DNA of 64,000 nt from UBA4720 sp038227135 (GTDB taxonomy: Bacteria > Gemmatimonadota > Gemmatimonadetes > Gemmatimonadales > Gemmatimonadaceae), in NCBI GenBank assembly GCA_038227135.1, contig JBBRQC010000009.1, forward strand, positions 1 through 64,000. The letters are read 5' to 3'. The notes below the pieces were generated by a model, which was given only the letters and a program-made list of their open reading frames with translations, had not been told where the DNA came from and did no database searches. Both the position numbers and the translations under genes were made by a program. Positions 54,564 to 63,025 of the stretch are shown here, piece after piece. Positions within the stretch are counted from its first letter, which is position 1. Every line of letters begins with the position of its first letter.

Positions 54564-55858
54564 GCCACTTTGCCAGGCACGGTCTCGCCTGAGTGCGGAG
54601 CGGCCCCGATGGGGACGTCGCGCTTCCACGGCGCAATGAACGGGAGAAGCAGGAGGGGTGGGATTGCCATGGACACAGTTATGAGGAAGAACGTCGGCCA
54701 TCCCAGCGACTCGGCGATTTTTCCGGCTGGTGCGACGAGCAGATCGCGGCTGGCCGCCATGAGGCTCGAGAGCAGAGCAAACTGAGTGGCCGTAAACCGC
54801 TTGTCGCACATGCTCATGAGGAATGCCGTCATGGCGGCGGTGACCAGCCCGAGACCGAAATTTTCGACCATTACCGCAGTCGTCATGAAGGCATGGCTCC
54901 CGCTCGAGAGCGCCATGGCGTAGTAGGTGAGATTGCTCAGCCCCTGGACAACGACGAAGACCCAGAGCGATCGATTGATCCCCCACTTTCCGATCGCGGC
55001 CCCGCCCGTCAGCGTACCCACTATGGTCGCAATCAATCCCGCTCCCCCGAACACCGCTCCGACCTCCTTCTGCGAGAACCCGGTCTTGAGGAGAAAGGGG
55101 GTCGTCATGCTTCCGGCGAGGCTGTCCGAGTACTTGTACAAAACGATGAACAGGAGAACGAGGATCGCGCGTCCGACGCCAGCGCGTTGAAAGAACTCTC
55201 TGAACGGAAATATCACTGCCTCCCCGATAGTCCTCGGAGGCAGCTCGCTGAGCACCGGCTCGGGCGCCAGGAACGTGGCGATGATGCCGATCAGCATCAG
55301 CGAAGCAAGCAGCAGGTAAACGATCGGCCACGTGATTGAATCGGCGAGATAAAGCGCCAGACCTCCAGTGACCAGAAGCGCCACCCGATAACCCATCACG
55401 AACACCGCCGCGCCGGCGCCCATCTCGCGATCCTGCAGCACATCGGTTCGGTACGCGTCGAGTGAGATATCCTGTGAGGCGCTGAAAAAGGCGATCGCGA
55501 TTGCGTTCACCGCGAGCATTCTGAGGCCGAGTCGTGGGTCGTGGAGCGACATCGCAGCGATGACGATGAGCAGCAGCACCTGAGTGATGAGGACCCAGCC
55601 GCGACGACGTCCGAGGAACGGCGGGATGTAGCGATCCATCACCGGCGCCCAGACGAACTTGAGGGAGTATGGCAAGGTGACGAGACTGAAAAATCCAATT
55701 GTCGCAAGATCGACTTTCGCCGTCGTCATCCACGCCTGCAGAGTTTTGCTCGTCAGGTAGAACGGCAGTCCGGAGGAGAACCCAAGCACCAGGAGGGTTG
55801 CCATCTTCGGCTGGCCGAAAATGCGTATCGGCGAACTCTTTACGGGTGCCTCGCTCAT
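54536..55858 (-). CDS. ampG: AmpG-family muropeptide permease (MFS)
   Basis: 440 residues, about 12 membrane helices. FGQPKMATLLVLGFSSGLPFYLT is the AmpG N-terminal signature; VTLPYSLKFVWAPVMDRYIPP and FFSASQDISLDAYRTDVL follow, and DSLAGSMTTPFLLKTGFS starts the second half. It imports GlcNAc-anhydroMurNAc muropeptides into the cytoplasm, where the enzymes encoded by the three upstream genes act. Located 24 bases downstream of nagZ. The convergent PP2C gene overlaps its last codons. Confidence 0.92.
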   Translation of the reverse strand: MSEAPVKSSPIRIFGQPKMATLLVLGFSSGLPFYLTSKTLQAWMTTAKVDLATIGFFSLVTLPYSLKFVWAPVMDRYIPPFLGRRRGWVLITQVLLLIVIAAMSLHDPRLGLRMLAVNAIAIAFFSASQDISLDAYRTDVLQDREMGAGAAVFVMGYRVALLVTGGLALYLADSITWPIVYLLLASLMLIGIIATFLAPEPVLSELPPRTIGEAVIFPFREFFQRAGVGRAILVLLFIVLYKYSDSLAGSMTTPFLLKTGFSQKEVGAVFGGAGLIATIVGTLTGGAAIGKWGINRSLWVFVVVQGLSNLTYYAMALSSGSHAFMTTAVMVENFGLGLVTAAMTAFLMSMCDKRFTATQFALLSSLMAASRDLLVAPAGKIAESLGWPTFFLITVSMAIPPLLLLPFIAPWKRDVPIGAAPHSGETVPGKVAQRPPAART

Positions 55859-55882
55859 CGGATTTCCCCCGGTTTCAAGCGG

Positions 55883-57376
55883 CTATCGCGCGGTGCCCAA
55901 ACTCCGTTCCCTTCGTGCCGGCGCTGTTTCGCGGAGCAGGACGCGGGCCGCCGCCCTCTGCATCACCGCTTCCCCACCCCAGGCGCAGAGGATGGGAGCG
56001 TCGACGTCGAGCTCGTCGGCGAGCCGAGGATGGCTGAACGCGACGATCAACTGGTCGTTCCGTCCTCCCTTACCCAGTGCCTGGCGAACGGACTCCTTCG
56101 CCGCGGTGGAATATCCCGGACGTCCTTTCCAGGCGCGGATGTCCCCGAAGAGCGCGACGAGCGTCGATCCAGACGCGTCGAGAGCGGGATCCGCATCGAG
56201 GACCAGATCGATACCGGCGGCGCGCAGCAATGTTATGAGCGGGTCGCGAGATGGCGCGGGATATGGACCTCCGATATCGTCGTCCACAATGGTGAGATGC
56301 CACGGTTGCGCGAACTGCGGCATCTTCTGGCGAATCATGTGCACCACCCTCTCGGCCAGCTGACTCGACCATCCACTTTCATCGCGGGTCGGACGGTTCG
56401 TTTCTTTGGACAGCGCGGCCCACCGCGCCCATCTCCGCCGTCTCTCGAGAGATTGCTGGATGCGCTCGGCGTCGAGACACTTGTCATCGATCGCCTTCTG
56501 GACGGCCATGACCGACTCGGAGAGGTTCGTCGGATACAGCAAGCAATCGCATCCGGCGTACAGCGCGCGCACGACTGCCTCGGCTTCTCCACCCGCCAGG
56601 ACGCCTTCCATTATGAGCGCATCGGTGACGAGGAGTCCGGTGAACTCCAGCTCTTTGCGAAGGAGGTCGGTCAGAATGGGTCGCGACAGTGTGGCCGGTG
56701 ACCCGGTTGGATCGAAGGCGGGAAACGCTACGTGCGCAGACATGATCGATGCGACACCGCGCTCGATAGCGCGGCGGAACGGGACGAGATCGGTCTGGCG
56801 CAGCGTGTCGGCGGATTCGTCGACGCGTGGCGTCTCCTTGTGCGAATCGACGGTGGTCCGACCATGCCCTGGAAAATGTTTGGCGCAGGCGAGCACCCCT
56901 TCCGCCTGACATGCATCGATCCATGCGGCCGCGCAGTCGGCCACCCGCTCGGGGTCACTCCCGAAGGACCGCGTGCCGATGATCGGATTGTTGGGCTCGA
57001 CGTCGATATCGGCGTCGGGCGCGTAGATCCAGTTGATGCCGAGCGACCGCGCTTCCACCGCCGTCACCGCTGCGGACCGCCGGATGGATTGCAGATCGTC
57101 GAGCGAGGCGATCGCAGCGAGAGGTGGAAGCGCGGTTTGACCCGCGAACTGTTGCCCCGCGCCACGCTCGAGATCCGCTCCGATCAGAAGTGCATTGCGG
57201 GATTTCGAGTGCAGGTCTTCCGTGAGCGACGCGACGTGCTCGGAAGGGCCACCAAAGAGTATGAACCCGCCTACGCCGAGGCTGATCGCCTCGTCAATGG
57301 CGTCGCGCTGGCTCTCGAAGCCGTGCGTCGCGTCCCAGCGAATGGCTGGATAAAAGAGCTCCGCAACCTCGCTCAT
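55883..57376 (-). CDS. nagZ: NagZ-like GH3 beta-N-acetylglucosaminidase
   Basis: 497 residues from ATG overlapping the anmK stop (ATGA). The GH3 barrel (about 1-340) shows GADLERGAGQQFAG, GINWIYAPDADIDVEPNNPIIG, CAKHFPGHGRTTVDSH (general acid-base motif of NagZ) and GLLVTDALIMEGV (nucleophile Asp). A C-terminal extension of about 150 residues (about 345-497) is not found in the short E. coli NagZ (about 340). It splits GlcNAc from 1,6-anhydroMurNAc muropeptides. The extension resembles the second domain of two-domain GH3 enzymes. Confidence 0.9.
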   Translation of the reverse strand: MSEVAELFYPAIRWDATHGFESQRDAIDEAISLGVGGFILFGGPSEHVASLTEDLHSKSRNALLIGADLERGAGQQFAGQTALPPLAAIASLDDLQSIRRSAAVTAVEARSLGINWIYAPDADIDVEPNNPIIGTRSFGSDPERVADCAAAWIDACQAEGVLACAKHFPGHGRTTVDSHKETPRVDESADTLRQTDLVPFRRAIERGVASIMSAHVAFPAFDPTGSPATLSRPILTDLLRKELEFTGLLVTDALIMEGVLAGGEAEAVVRALYAGCDCLLYPTNLSESVMAVQKAIDDKCLDAERIQQSLERRRRWARWAALSKETNRPTRDESGWSSQLAERVVHMIRQKMPQFAQPWHLTIVDDDIGGPYPAPSRDPLITLLRAAGIDLVLDADPALDASGSTLVALFGDIRAWKGRPGYSTAAKESVRQALGKGGRNDQLIVAFSHPRLADELDVDAPILCAWGGEAVMQRAAARVLLRETAPARRERSLGTAR

Positions 57377-58500
57377 GCGGGCGTTAGCTTGCCGAGAATG
57401 CGCTGGCCGCGGGCGCCGGTAGCGGTGGGGACATTTCCAGGACGTTTGGTCACGTGGAGATACCCAAGCAATGCAAAGGCCACCGCCTCCTTCGCCTCCC
57501 CGTCGAAATAGAGCTCGTCGAAGTGGCGAACACGAATCGGCGCCGCCGCTTTGGTGATCGCCGCGAAGAGCACAGGATTTTTGGCACCGCCGCCTGAAAC
57601 AAGGACTTCGGCTATCGGCTCGGGGATGAAGCGCCGATATGCATCACCAACGCTTTCGGCGGTCAACTGCACCGCGGTTGCGATGATGTCTTCGTCACTC
57701 GCACCCTCGGAACGGCACCGCGCTATGAGCTTCGTGAAGTAATCCGTGTTGAACAGCTCGCGGCCCGTGGATTTCGGCGGAGGAGACGCAAAGTATGGTG
57801 CCGCCAGCAGGTCCTGGACGATCGCCATGTTGGGGCGGCCCGCCCCGGCAAGCAGGCCATCCACATCGTACGAAAGCTCAGGGCGCACGGCATGTGTGAC
57901 ACCATCGATCACCGCTACCCCCGGCCCGGTATCGAACGCGCGGACGCCTTGGATGTCTCCGTGAGGGGGCACGATGGTGATGTTGCCAATGCCTCCCAGA
58001 TTCTGCAGGCCGCGCCACTCGGATCCGGAGGCGAAAAGCATCGCATCTGCTATCGAGACGAGAGGAGCGCCCTGCCCTCCCGCTGCGACATCGCGCACGC
58101 GGAAATCGCTGACGACGTCGATTCCCGTTCGCTCCGCAATTACGGACGCCTCGCCGGTCTGCCAGGTGGAATGACCCGGCTCGTGCCAGATGGTCTGGCC
58201 GTGCGAGGCGATCGCAGAAATGTCGTCGCGCGCGAGGCCGGCCTCCGCCATTACTTCGATGGCGGCGTCCGCGAGCCACAAACCGAGCTCGAAGTTGAGC
58301 CGGCAATACTCCGCGGGCGTGCCTCCGCCGAGGGCGGCTCCGAGTCGCGAGCGTTGCGCCGGCGTGTAGGACCGCGATGTGTACCCCAGCAGTTCGACGT
58401 CGATTCGTCCGTCCGCCGAATCACTGAAGCGGGCAACCGCGGCGCTGATACCGTCCAGCGAGGTGCCCGACATCAACCCGACGACGACGCCCGATGTCAT
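57373..58500 (-). CDS. anmK: anhydro-N-acetylmuramic acid kinase
   Basis: 375 residues. GVVVGLMSGTSLDGISAAVARF, AIASHGQTIWHEPG, VSDFRVRDVAAGGQGAPLVS and LQNLGGIGNIT match AnmK's phosphate-binding and substrate regions; FDTGPGVAVIDG (catalytic Asp region) and LVSGGGAKNP follow. It hydrolyses and phosphorylates 1,6-anhydroMurNAc to MurNAc-6-phosphate for MurQ. It begins 1 base after the murQ stop and overlaps nagZ as ATGA. Confidence 0.95.
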   Translation of the reverse strand: MTSGVVVGLMSGTSLDGISAAVARFSDSADGRIDVELLGYTSRSYTPAQRSRLGAALGGGTPAEYCRLNFELGLWLADAAIEVMAEAGLARDDISAIASHGQTIWHEPGHSTWQTGEASVIAERTGIDVVSDFRVRDVAAGGQGAPLVSIADAMLFASGSEWRGLQNLGGIGNITIVPPHGDIQGVRAFDTGPGVAVIDGVTHAVRPELSYDVDGLLAGAGRPNMAIVQDLLAAPYFASPPPKSTGRELFNTDYFTKLIARCRSEGASDEDIIATAVQLTAESVGDAYRRFIPEPIAEVLVSGGGAKNPVLFAAITKAAAPIRVRHFDELYFDGEAKEAVAFALLGYLHVTKRPGNVPTATGARGQRILGKLTPA

Positions 58501-58501
58501 C

Positions 58502-59419
58502 TCAGGTCTCGCGGATGGGAGGTGGCTCGTCCCTGGTGATACGCCGGATCACGCCGCCGTTGTCCGTGAGAAGTCGCTTCGCCTCTTCGCGCGACACGCC
58601 TCTTTTCTGCATGACGATTGCGGTCTTCACGCTCTTGTCAGCCTGCTCGAGAAGGTTCTTCGCCTCATCGCGTGAGATTCCGCACACCTCCATCACGATC
58701 CGCTGGCTGCGATCAACGAGCTTGTTGTTCGTGGCGCGAAGATCGACCATGAGATTGCCGTACGTCTTTCCGAGTCGGATCATCGCACCCGTGGTAATGG
58801 TGTTGAGCACGAGCTTGGTCGCAGTTCCGGCCTTCATGCGAGTCGAGCCGGTGACAGCTTCCGGTCCGACGATCGGCAACATGGTCACATCGACTCTCGC
58901 TACCAGGTCCGCGGGCGGCGGTGAGCACGCCAGGATTCCGGTGGTGGCACCGAGCTCAGCGGCACGCTCGAGTGCCGCACGGACGTACGGAGTCGTTCCG
59001 GATGCAGCGATTCCTATTACGAAATCCTTTTCGCCGACCCCATGCTCGTCGATGGCGCGGGCACCGTTGCCGACGACGTCTTCCGCGCCCTCCTGCGAGC
59101 GAGTGAGCGCGGGCAAACCACCGGCAATGATTCCCTGCACCATCTCCGGCTTGGTCCCGAAGGTTGGCGGGCACTCGCTTGCGTCGAGCACGCCCAATCG
59201 TCCTGAAGTACCGGCTCCGACATAGAACAGTCGTCCTCCCGAGCGAAACGTCGCCTCGGCGAGCTCGATTGCGCGAGCGATCTGTTCGCGCTGTGTCGAA
59301 ACTGCGTCGGGAACTCTGCGATCTTCCGCGTTTATCATGTCCACGATCTCGAGCGGGGACGCGAGATCGATCGAAGCGGTACGCGGGTTGCGGCGCTCCG
59401 TTTCCCGAGGATCCAACAT
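58502..59419 (-). CDS. murQ: N-acetylmuramic acid 6-phosphate etherase
   Basis: 305 residues from the ATG in MLDPRETERRNP; a longer frame towards the divergent gene is rejected. TERRNPRTASIDLASPLEIVDMINAED, LFYVGAGTSGRLGVLDASECPPTFG, IAASGTTPYV, VGPEAVTGSTRMKAGTATKLVLNT and the family-typical C-terminal UBA-like helices are present. It removes D-lactate to give GlcNAc-6-phosphate. First gene of murQ-anmK-nagZ-ampG; NagA and NagK genes are not in the window. Confidence 0.95.
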   Translation of the reverse strand: MLDPRETERRNPRTASIDLASPLEIVDMINAEDRRVPDAVSTQREQIARAIELAEATFRSGGRLFYVGAGTSGRLGVLDASECPPTFGTKPEMVQGIIAGGLPALTRSQEGAEDVVGNGARAIDEHGVGEKDFVIGIAASGTTPYVRAALERAAELGATTGILACSPPPADLVARVDVTMLPIVGPEAVTGSTRMKAGTATKLVLNTITTGAMIRLGKTYGNLMVDLRATNNKLVDRSQRIVMEVCGISRDEAKNLLEQADKSVKTAIVMQKRGVSREEAKRLLTDNGGVIRRITRDEPPPIRET

Positions 59420-59496
59420 CAATGCGCTGCCGAGCGGTGAGCCACGATCTAACTTACCCGACGCATCGCGCGAATCGCAAGACAACTTGGAGCAAG

Positions 59497-60204
59497 ATGA
59501 TGAGACGTTTTTTCTTTGCGTCATTGATGTTGATGTTTGCCGCAGACTCGCTCTGCGCGCAGATAATACGGCGTCCCAGAGCGTACGCGACCAACGACCC
59601 CGACTGGTGGGTGTCGGCGGGAATTGGCGGGTTCAGAGGCAACGGCGTCAACGACGGGGTCACCGCAAGCAGCTGGGATTTCGGCAACGCTACCAACATC
59701 CAGTATCGGGCGTCTCTCGAGAAGGCGATGGACAACGGCGCTTCATTCGGGATTGCCGGAAGCTACGCCAGAGTTCCTTTCACCTACTCGGCGAATCCGG
59801 CCACTCCCCTGCCAGCCGGCGAAAATGGAACGAGATGCCTCAGCTGCAATGCTCATCTGGACATGACTACACTCGTCGTTGGATTCCACTCCGGCTCCGG
59901 TGTCGGATTCCACCAGGTCGTGGAGCTCAACGGGGGAGTTGCCATGTACAGGAACCTGAAAGAGGACGCTGGTGGGGCGAGCCTCGCACCGAGCAGGGGA
60001 AACATTGATCCGCTCTTCTCGCTCGCCTACGGCTTTGGGTATGGGATCAGCAGCCACATGAATCTCGACTTCATCTTCGCGGACTACACTTTCGCGATTC
60101 ACGAGCGGAAAGGTCTGGCGAACGGGACGAGCAACACGAACAGCATGCCTTCGCTGCGCGTAGCTCTGCGGATGGGGTTCGGCTCGCACACGGTCACACG
60201 ATAG
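59497..60204 (+). CDS. outer-membrane beta-barrel protein
   Basis: 235 residues from ATG with GGAG five bases upstream; signal peptide FFFASLMLMFAADSLCAQ. The mature part has alternating strands rich in Gly, Asn and aromatic residues (WWVSAGIGGFRGNGVNDG, YRASLEKAMDNGASFGIAGS, GFGYGISSHMNLDFIFADY, LRVALRMGFGSHTVTR), predicted to form an 8-strand barrel. A Cys pair (RCLSCNAH) lies in a loop. No specific family recognised. It is divergent from murQ and starts 22 bases before the ggt gene, suggesting cotranscription. Confidence 0.75.
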   Translation: MMRRFFFASLMLMFAADSLCAQIIRRPRAYATNDPDWWVSAGIGGFRGNGVNDGVTASSWDFGNATNIQYRASLEKAMDNGASFGIAGSYARVPFTYSANPATPLPAGENGTRCLSCNAHLDMTTLVVGFHSGSGVGFHQVVELNGGVAMYRNLKEDAGGASLAPSRGNIDPLFSLAYGFGYGISSHMNLDFIFADYTFAIHERKGLANGTSNTNSMPSLRVALRMGFGSHTVTR

Positions 60205-60226
60205 TCCACGGAACGGTAGAACGCCT

Positions 60227-61981
60227 TTGAAAAACAATCTTGCAGTAGTTGGCGTTGCGGCTGTCGCGTTCCTCGGATTGGCGGCTGGCCTTCCTTTCAA
60301 TCGCTTACAGCAGGCTCCGGCAATCCCGGCGCGGATGCCCGCCACGTTTCCAATCGCCTGGGGCTACCCCGCAGGGTCGCGCGCAACTTTTGCGCAGCAC
60401 GCGATGGTTGCCAGCAACAACGCACTCGCGGCGGAAGTGGGCGTCGAGATCATGAAGCAGGGCGGCAACGCCATAGATGCCGCGGTCGCTACCGGTTTCG
60501 CGCTGGCGGTCACCTTCCCGGAGGCGGGAAATCTCGGAGGCGGCGGATACATGGTGATCCGCCTGGCCGACGGTCGTGTGGCAGCGCTCGATTACCGTGA
60601 GACGGCGCCACTCGCGGCGACTCGCAACATGTTCGTCGGCCGCAACGGGAAGCTCACAGGTGAGAGCGTGATTGGCCCCCGCGCGTCAGGCGTCCCCGGC
60701 GCGGTCGCCGGAATGCTCGAAGCTCACCGCAAGTACGGCGCTCTAGCTATAACAAAAGTTCTCGCGCCCGCGATCCGCCTCGCGTCGGACGGATTCGTCG
60801 TCGACAGCACGTTGTTCCGCTCACTATCCGGTGAGAAGTACCGGATCGAGGGCTTTGCCGGGAAGTCGCTGTTTTTCCCCAATGGTGCGCCGCCTCCGGT
60901 GGGATCGCGGCTTCGCCAGCCACAACTGGCGCGCACGATCGAGCTGATCGCTGACAGCGGGGCGGCGGCTTTTTACCGTGGAAGCATCGCCGATTCGATT
61001 GCCGCGCAGATGCGGCGCGACGGTGGGACAATCACCAAAGCGGATCTGATGCGATATCGCCCTGTATGGCGCGAGCCCATCCGCAGCTCGTACCGTGGCT
61101 ACTCGCTGATCTCCATGCCGCCCTCTTCTTCGGGCGGGACAACTGTGTCGGAGATGCTGAACATTCTCGAAGCCTATGGCCCGCCCGCTCCGTTCGGCAC
61201 AGTCGACCGGGTCCACGCGATGGCCTCGGCATCGCAGCGCGCGTTCGTCGATCGAAACTCGAAGCTCGGCGATCCGGCGTTCGTGCGCATTCCATTGTCG
61301 AGGCTGACGAGCAAATCGTACGCGCGGTCAGTGGCGCGATCAATCTCGCGGGACCACGCCGACGCCACGACGAGAGTTGCACCGCGCATTGGAGAGGGAA
61401 ACGAGACGACGCACTGGTCCGTGGTGGACCAATCGGGAAACGCCGTTGCAACTACCAGCACGCTGAACGACCTGTACGGGTCGGGGGTGTACGTCAGCGG
61501 AGGCGGGTTCTTCCTCAACGACGAGATGGACGACTTCACTACGCAGCCCGGGACGCCGAACATGTACGGGCTCATCCAGGGCGAAGCGAACTCGATCGCG
61601 CCAGGCAAGCGGATGTTGAGCGCGATGTCTCCGACGATCGTGCTCGACCCAAAGGGGAATCTGTTGCTCGTGACCGGCGCGCGAGGCGGGCCGAGGATCA
61701 TCTCGGCGACGTCCCAGATAATCTTGAACGTGATCGACCACCGGATGTCGCTCGCTGACGCGATGAGTGCGCCGCGACTCCACCATCAGGCGCTCCCCGA
61801 TTCGATCCGACTCGAGGCCGGAGGCTTCGATCCCTCGGTAATCGCGAGGCTCAGGGCCATGGGACATCTTGTGTACGAGCTGAATAGTGGGATTGCGTCC
61901 GCGGCATCGGTGATGCGCGTGAAAGGCGGTTACGAGGGAATGGATGACCCTCGCTCGCGCGGCGGTGTGGCCGGGTTCTGA
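60227..61981 (+). CDS. ggt: gamma-glutamyltransferase (periplasmic)
   Basis: 584 residues from TTG giving a signal peptide (LAVVGVAAVAFLGLAAG). The large subunit starts at AQHAMVASNNALAAEVGVEI; GNAIDAAVATGFALAVTFPEAGNLGGGGYMVIR, ALDYRETAP and GPRASGVPGAVAGMLEAH are typical. The autoprocessing site is GNETTHWSVVD, with the conserved Thr that becomes the nucleophile of the small subunit; SGVYVSGGGFFLNDEMDDF follows. It degrades glutathione or transfers gamma-glutamyl groups. A terminator follows. If bacillithiol is the main thiol, the physiological substrate may be peptides. Confidence 0.93.
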   Translation: MKNNLAVVGVAAVAFLGLAAGLPFNRLQQAPAIPARMPATFPIAWGYPAGSRATFAQHAMVASNNALAAEVGVEIMKQGGNAIDAAVATGFALAVTFPEAGNLGGGGYMVIRLADGRVAALDYRETAPLAATRNMFVGRNGKLTGESVIGPRASGVPGAVAGMLEAHRKYGALAITKVLAPAIRLASDGFVVDSTLFRSLSGEKYRIEGFAGKSLFFPNGAPPPVGSRLRQPQLARTIELIADSGAAAFYRGSIADSIAAQMRRDGGTITKADLMRYRPVWREPIRSSYRGYSLISMPPSSSGGTTVSEMLNILEAYGPPAPFGTVDRVHAMASASQRAFVDRNSKLGDPAFVRIPLSRLTSKSYARSVARSISRDHADATTRVAPRIGEGNETTHWSVVDQSGNAVATTSTLNDLYGSGVYVSGGGFFLNDEMDDFTTQPGTPNMYGLIQGEANSIAPGKRMLSAMSPTIVLDPKGNLLLVTGARGGPRIISATSQIILNVIDHRMSLADAMSAPRLHHQALPDSIRLEAGGFDPSVIARLRAMGHLVYELNSGIASAASVMRVKGGYEGMDDPRSRGGVAGF

Positions 61982-62006
61982 CCGGGATTTCGGTCCGAGG
62001 GTGCAC

Positions 62007-62044
62007 AAAAAAAGTCCGGCGCGATAAACTCGCGCCGGACTTTT
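62007..62044. terminator. bidirectional rho-independent terminator
   Basis: 13-bp stem AAAGTCCGGCGCG, loop ATAAACT, CGCGCCGGACTTT, with an A-run on the left and TTTT on the right. It separates the convergent ggt and glycine-zipper genes. Confidence 0.92.
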
Positions 62045-62066
62045 ATTCTGTTGCCGCTACTCGTGA

Positions 62067-62942
62067 TTAGATGTTGACCTGAGTAGCCGAGTTGAGCGTT
62101 GCGGTGATTTTTCCACCTGAATTGACACAGCCTTCGTAGTTCGCTGTCGCTGCGGCAGCGCCTGCTCCTGCAGCGCCACCTACGGCGGCGCCGATCACAG
62201 TCGCCTTCGTGCTATGGCCGAGGATCTGGCCAGCGATCGCGCCGATCGCGGCGCCACCGACGACCTTCTGTATGTCCTTGTTCCTCGGCTGATTCCTGAC
62301 CTTGCTGACTTCGGCGTAGCTGGTCGTCGCGCTGACCGGATAGGTATGGCCGCCAAATCTGACGGACGTCACGCGAAAGCCCATCACGACGTTGTCGTTC
62401 GAGTTTTCGCTGCGCTTCAGCTGGGTCACTTCGACGTCAGCGGTCGCGCCAGCGGGAATCACGGCGCCGTTGGAGCCAGTGATCGCGTTGGTCACCGTGG
62501 CGGTGAAGTGCTCACCGACCCTGCTGGTGTTGGTGCAGATCTTCGAGCCGGACGTCAGATTCAGAGTCGAGCCGGCGGCGATCGTTCCCACCCTGGTCCT
62601 ACCCGCGGCGCTCCCCGTTGTCCGCGTAACCGTGTTGCCACTCGATGTAACCGAGGTGGTCGGCTTGCGCGTCGTCGTGGTCGGCGTACGAGTGGTCGTT
62701 GTCGTGCGCGTGGTAGTCGTGCGCGCCGCGGTGCTGGTGCTTGGTGCCGGATTCGTCGCCGTAGCGGCGGGCACGTCGGTCAGCGCGGGCTGTGCCGCGG
62801 TATCGCGGTTGGCCAGCTGGATGTCCTTGTTGAGAGCAGAGTCTGCCGCGGCAGTGTTGTCGGTCTTTGCCGTGCACGCGCCAAGAAGCAGCGCGAGCGA
62901 TAGTGCCAGCGACGCATTCAAGCGGGGAATATATTGAACCAT
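62067..62942 (-). CDS. glycine-zipper lipoprotein with a Thr-rich linker
   Basis: 291 residues from ATG with GGAGG five bases upstream. Signal peptide LSLALLLGACTA with a lipobox. A Thr/Arg-rich low-complexity linker (about 75-120: AARTTTTRTTTTTRTPTTTTR, 45 residues) and a beta-rich domain (about 130-230: SKICTNTSRVGEHFTATV, AVIPAGATADVEVTQLK, GHTYPVSATTSYAEVSKVR). It ends with a glycine-zipper helix pair (AAIGAIAGQILGHS, AAVGGAAGAGAAAA). Such zippers are found in surface and outer-membrane lipoproteins that associate with membranes. Function unknown. Confidence 0.8.
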   Translation of the reverse strand: MVQYIPRLNASLALSLALLLGACTAKTDNTAAADSALNKDIQLANRDTAAQPALTDVPAATATNPAPSTSTAARTTTTRTTTTTRTPTTTTRKPTTSVTSSGNTVTRTTGSAAGRTRVGTIAAGSTLNLTSGSKICTNTSRVGEHFTATVTNAITGSNGAVIPAGATADVEVTQLKRSENSNDNVVMGFRVTSVRFGGHTYPVSATTSYAEVSKVRNQPRNKDIQKVVGGAAIGAIAGQILGHSTKATVIGAAVGGAAGAGAAAATANYEGCVNSGGKITATLNSATQVNI

Positions 62943-63025
62943 TAAGCCTCCTCCATCGTGTGTGACGAGCGCTTGGAAATGCCCAAGCTCATGAGTAATT
63001 CTGGTGTGCAATCGACATACCAAAT

